A DNA stretch of 64,000 bases from Neocallimastix lanati (nom. inval.) (lineage: Eukaryota; Neocallimastigomycota; Neocallimastigomycetes; Neocallimastigales; Neocallimastigaceae), in the NCBI GenBank assembly GCA_016946835.1, contig JACVTC010000012.1, positions 1,791,501 to 1,855,500 on the forward strand, given 5' to 3'. Shown here piece by piece: positions 61,770 through 64,000 of the stretch. The first letter of the stretch is position 1. Every line of letters begins with the position of its first letter. The notes beneath the pieces are model-generated. The model had not been told where the DNA came from. It worked only from the letters and a program-made list of their open reading frames with translations, and searched no databases. The position numbers and the translations under genes were made by a program.

Positions 61770-62644
61770 TTTTAAAAATAATTAAATGTAAATATTTATA
61801 ATATTAAATTTAATATTGTGTAGATAGAAAAATATAATAAAAATATAATAAATAAAATATTACATAAAAATTATTACAATAATAATAAAAGTTAATTTAT
61901 ATTAATTATATTTATTATTACATAAAATTTTCAATAAATATATATACTTTTTACTTTAAAAAAATATATATATATATTGATTATTTATGTCTAGTAATAT
62001 TTTTATTTATATTTTATCATTTATTTACCATTTATATATGTTGAAGGAATAGTTATATTTGTATTTGGAAGAACTTGTTGGAAAAGTTGAGATTTATTAT
62101 TTTCTGTAGTACACATTGCATTTAATAAAGCATTATTGTTAAAAAATTCTGAATTAGTGGAATACTGTGAAAGTAATTCTGGGTTAATTAAATTATCAGA
62201 TTGAATTAAACTATTATTTTGGTAAAGCTGAGCTAAATTCATTAAATTTTGTTCTTCAGTTTTTATATCGTTGACTTCTGAACCTAAAGAAGAAGGAGAA
62301 AGAGCTTCTAATTCCATAGAAGGTGAATTCAAATTATTTGAGGTGGGATTTTGAGAATTTAAGTATATTTCATTATTTGGTGAATTAATATCATCTTGAG
62401 GTGGAGATAATGGTAACGTCTGGTTATAAACATTATTTGTAAACGAACTAAGTAAAGATATTTCAGATAATTCAACTTTATTTTTTTCATTTAAACCAAC
62501 TACTGAATTTTTACCAATATTTTCCGTTTTTACATATTTTGAAAATAATTCTTCATTTAATTCCTCTTTTTCTGAATTATTTGCAATAAGCTCTTCTTTA
62601 ATGTATGACAATAAGTCATTATCATTGTTAATTGTTTCGGACAT
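59048..62644 (-). CDS. Membrane-anchored bZIP transcription factor, ATF6/CREB3-like layout
   Basis: Two exons, 62644-62029 and 61722-59048, join in frame across a 306-bp intron for 1096 residues. The first 560 residues are acidic and then Ser/Thr/Asn-rich, as in activation regions, with an AT-hook-like GKPGRKRK near 410. The bZIP domain lies at about 570-640: basic region KNREAAHLSRKRKREQ followed by a leucine-spaced zipper (MLETHAQELI...LKLKVIELEQLNEKLL). After a Glu/Lys/Asn-rich linker a single hydrophobic segment at about 723-746 (IGIVFMVILFSFSLFTFPLSIF) predicts one membrane span with the N-terminus cytosolic. About 350 residues follow that would be lumenal, with several Asn-x-Ser/Thr sites. 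An RGEL at about 808 fits the RxxL cut rule of site-1 protease. By analogy the factor would sit in the ER and be freed by proteolysis under stress. Orthology to ATF6 itself is not shown. Confidence 0.85.
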
Positions 62645-64000
62645 TTTTGTATTATTGTTTTAATTTTATATATATATATGTTCCTATTTCTTTATGTAAA
62701 CTTTTAATATATATACCAAGTAATAATATATATATTGTTAAAATAATATTATATCATTATTTATTAGTTATTTCATATGATATATAACTAATAAAAGAAA
62801 ATAATATTTCTTTCTTTGTTTTCGTATTTTTTTTTTTTTTATGAAAATTTTATTAGAATCTTTTTTCTTTTAATAAAATTGTTTTTTATATTTCTAATAT
62901 ACTATTCTAGATATCCTTCACTTATTAAAAACTAATGTTGATATTTAAAATAAAGTATTATTTTTATTTTGTTATTTACTTATTTTTGCTTTATATTATT
63001 TCAGTATTCTCTGATTTCTTTTTTATTATTTCTTTTTTTTTTTTTTTTTAATTATTTATATTAATAATTGAACTTCTTTTTTTTTTTTTTATAAAATTTT
63101 ATATATTTTTTAAAACTGTTTAATATATTTTATAGTAATATTATAAAACATTGATCATATATATATAATTATTACTATTACTTTTATTAATTATTACTTT
63201 GAATTAAAATTGTTTGAAAATTTTTTATTACTCTTTCTTTTCTTTTCTTTTCTTCTTCTTCTTTTTTTTTTTAAATAAATATTACTAATATTTTAAAAAT
63301 ACAGTTTAAAGAAAAAATTAAAAAAAAATATGTATATATATATAAAAGATAAAATAAAATATGTTTAATTTTTATATTAAATTTTTATATTAAAAACATA
63401 TACACATTTTTTCTTTCTCTTATATAATATATATATTTATATATATTTACTTAATAACAAAATTATAAAATATAATATATAATGTAATGCAATATCTATA
63501 ATATTTTCTATTTATTTTCTATTTATTTTCTTTTATTTCTATAATTTTTAGTATTGAATTTTTTTTTTATTCTTACATTATATATACAAGTCTAAATGTT
63601 TATATGTAATATGTAATAATAAATAAAATAAAATATAATTATCTATTATATAAAAAAGAAAAATATTTATTCTCTATAATTAATGTATAATATTCTACTG
63701 CTTAATTAATAATAACTATATAATAAAATACATTCTAATAAATAGATCAAATATTAGTTTTTAGTAAATAGAGTTTATATTAAAAAAAAAAATTAATTAT
63801 ATTAAATAAACTTAATAATTATTTTTTAATTTAAAAAAAAAATTTAATATATATTGATATTTAAATTAGTATTTATTAATGTATATAGAGATTAATTTTT
63901 TAATTTTTATTATTTATATTATTTATTTATTTTAAATAGTATAAACAAATATTAGTATATATATAAATATAAAAATATATATATATTATAATATTAGTAT
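62645..64000. promoter_or_regulatory. 5' flank of the bZIP gene to window end
   Basis: 1.36 kb AT-rich, holding the presumed bZIP promoter. T-runs at 62826-62841, 63031-63049 and 63078-63091, a TTCTTTTCTTTTC pyrimidine stretch near 63234-63272 and AT runs are seen. No specific site can be named and no coding exon is visible. Confidence 0.45.

Noticed and set aside
59048-62644. Hac1/HacA assignment for the bZIP gene
   Set aside because: The transmembrane segment and long lumenal part are not Hac1 features, and no Ire1-type twin-loop intron was seen.

Overview
The window looks like nuclear DNA from an early-diverging fungus, most likely an anaerobic gut fungus (Neocallimastigomycota). The reasons are extreme A+T content outside exons, countless A/T homopolymers of 15-45 nt, long (TTA)n and heptamer arrays in introns and spacers, short GT-AG introns, a fungal-type homoserine O-acetyltransferase, a Ugo1-like carrier of fungal type, and a CotH-family protein of the sort abundant in these fungi. 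The taxonomic call is an inference from style and gene content; there is no rRNA or marker gene to settle it.

Layout. 1-922: 3' end of a CotH-like gene with a Thr/Lys repeat tail. 1.6-4.4 kb: two decayed non-LTR (LINE) retrotransposon fragments in opposite orientation. 4.4-16.9 kb: a 12.5-kb gene desert made of simple repeats and diverged repeat families. 16.9-18.3 kb: intronless MET2 (+). 21.7-24.7 kb: CTU2/NCS2, tRNA thiolation (-, 8 exons). 26.6-29.6 kb: CCT1/TCP-1 alpha (-, 8 exons, 554 aa reconstructed). 31.1-32.8 kb: UGO1-like modified carrier (+, 4 exons). 34.2-42.7 kb: a 1463-aa DENN protein with a C1-like zinc finger (+, 18 exons). 43.8-47.5 kb: an 803-aa protein with two Myb/SANT-like repeats (-, 8 exons). 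49.4-56.3 kb: a complete Ty1/copia retrotransposon (-) with nearly identical LTRs, a 5-bp target duplication, PBS and PPT, but a broken pol that carries a nested GC-rich insertion. 56.57-56.89 kb: a short retroposon with a poly(A) tail and 10-bp target duplication. 59.0-62.6 kb: a 1096-aa membrane-anchored bZIP factor of ATF6/CREB3 architecture (-, 2 exons).

The genes are unrelated housekeeping and regulatory genes, each with its own promoter: methionine synthesis, tRNA wobble modification, cytosolic chaperonin, organelle outer membrane, Rab GEF-type trafficking, DNA binding and ER stress or membrane-released transcription. CCT1 and the UGO1-like gene are divergent and share a 1.5-kb spacer; MET2/CTU2 and DENN/Myb are convergent pairs. 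Exon chains were assembled by hand from GT-AG sites and reading phase; all chains close in frame except one junction in CTU2.

The points most worth following are the membrane-anchored bZIP factor, the double-Myb protein, the UGO1-like protein in a lineage thought to have hydrogenosomes, the copia element whose primer site matches the anticodon arm of tRNA-Lys(CUU), and the nested inverted-repeat insertion next to a telomere-like sequence.
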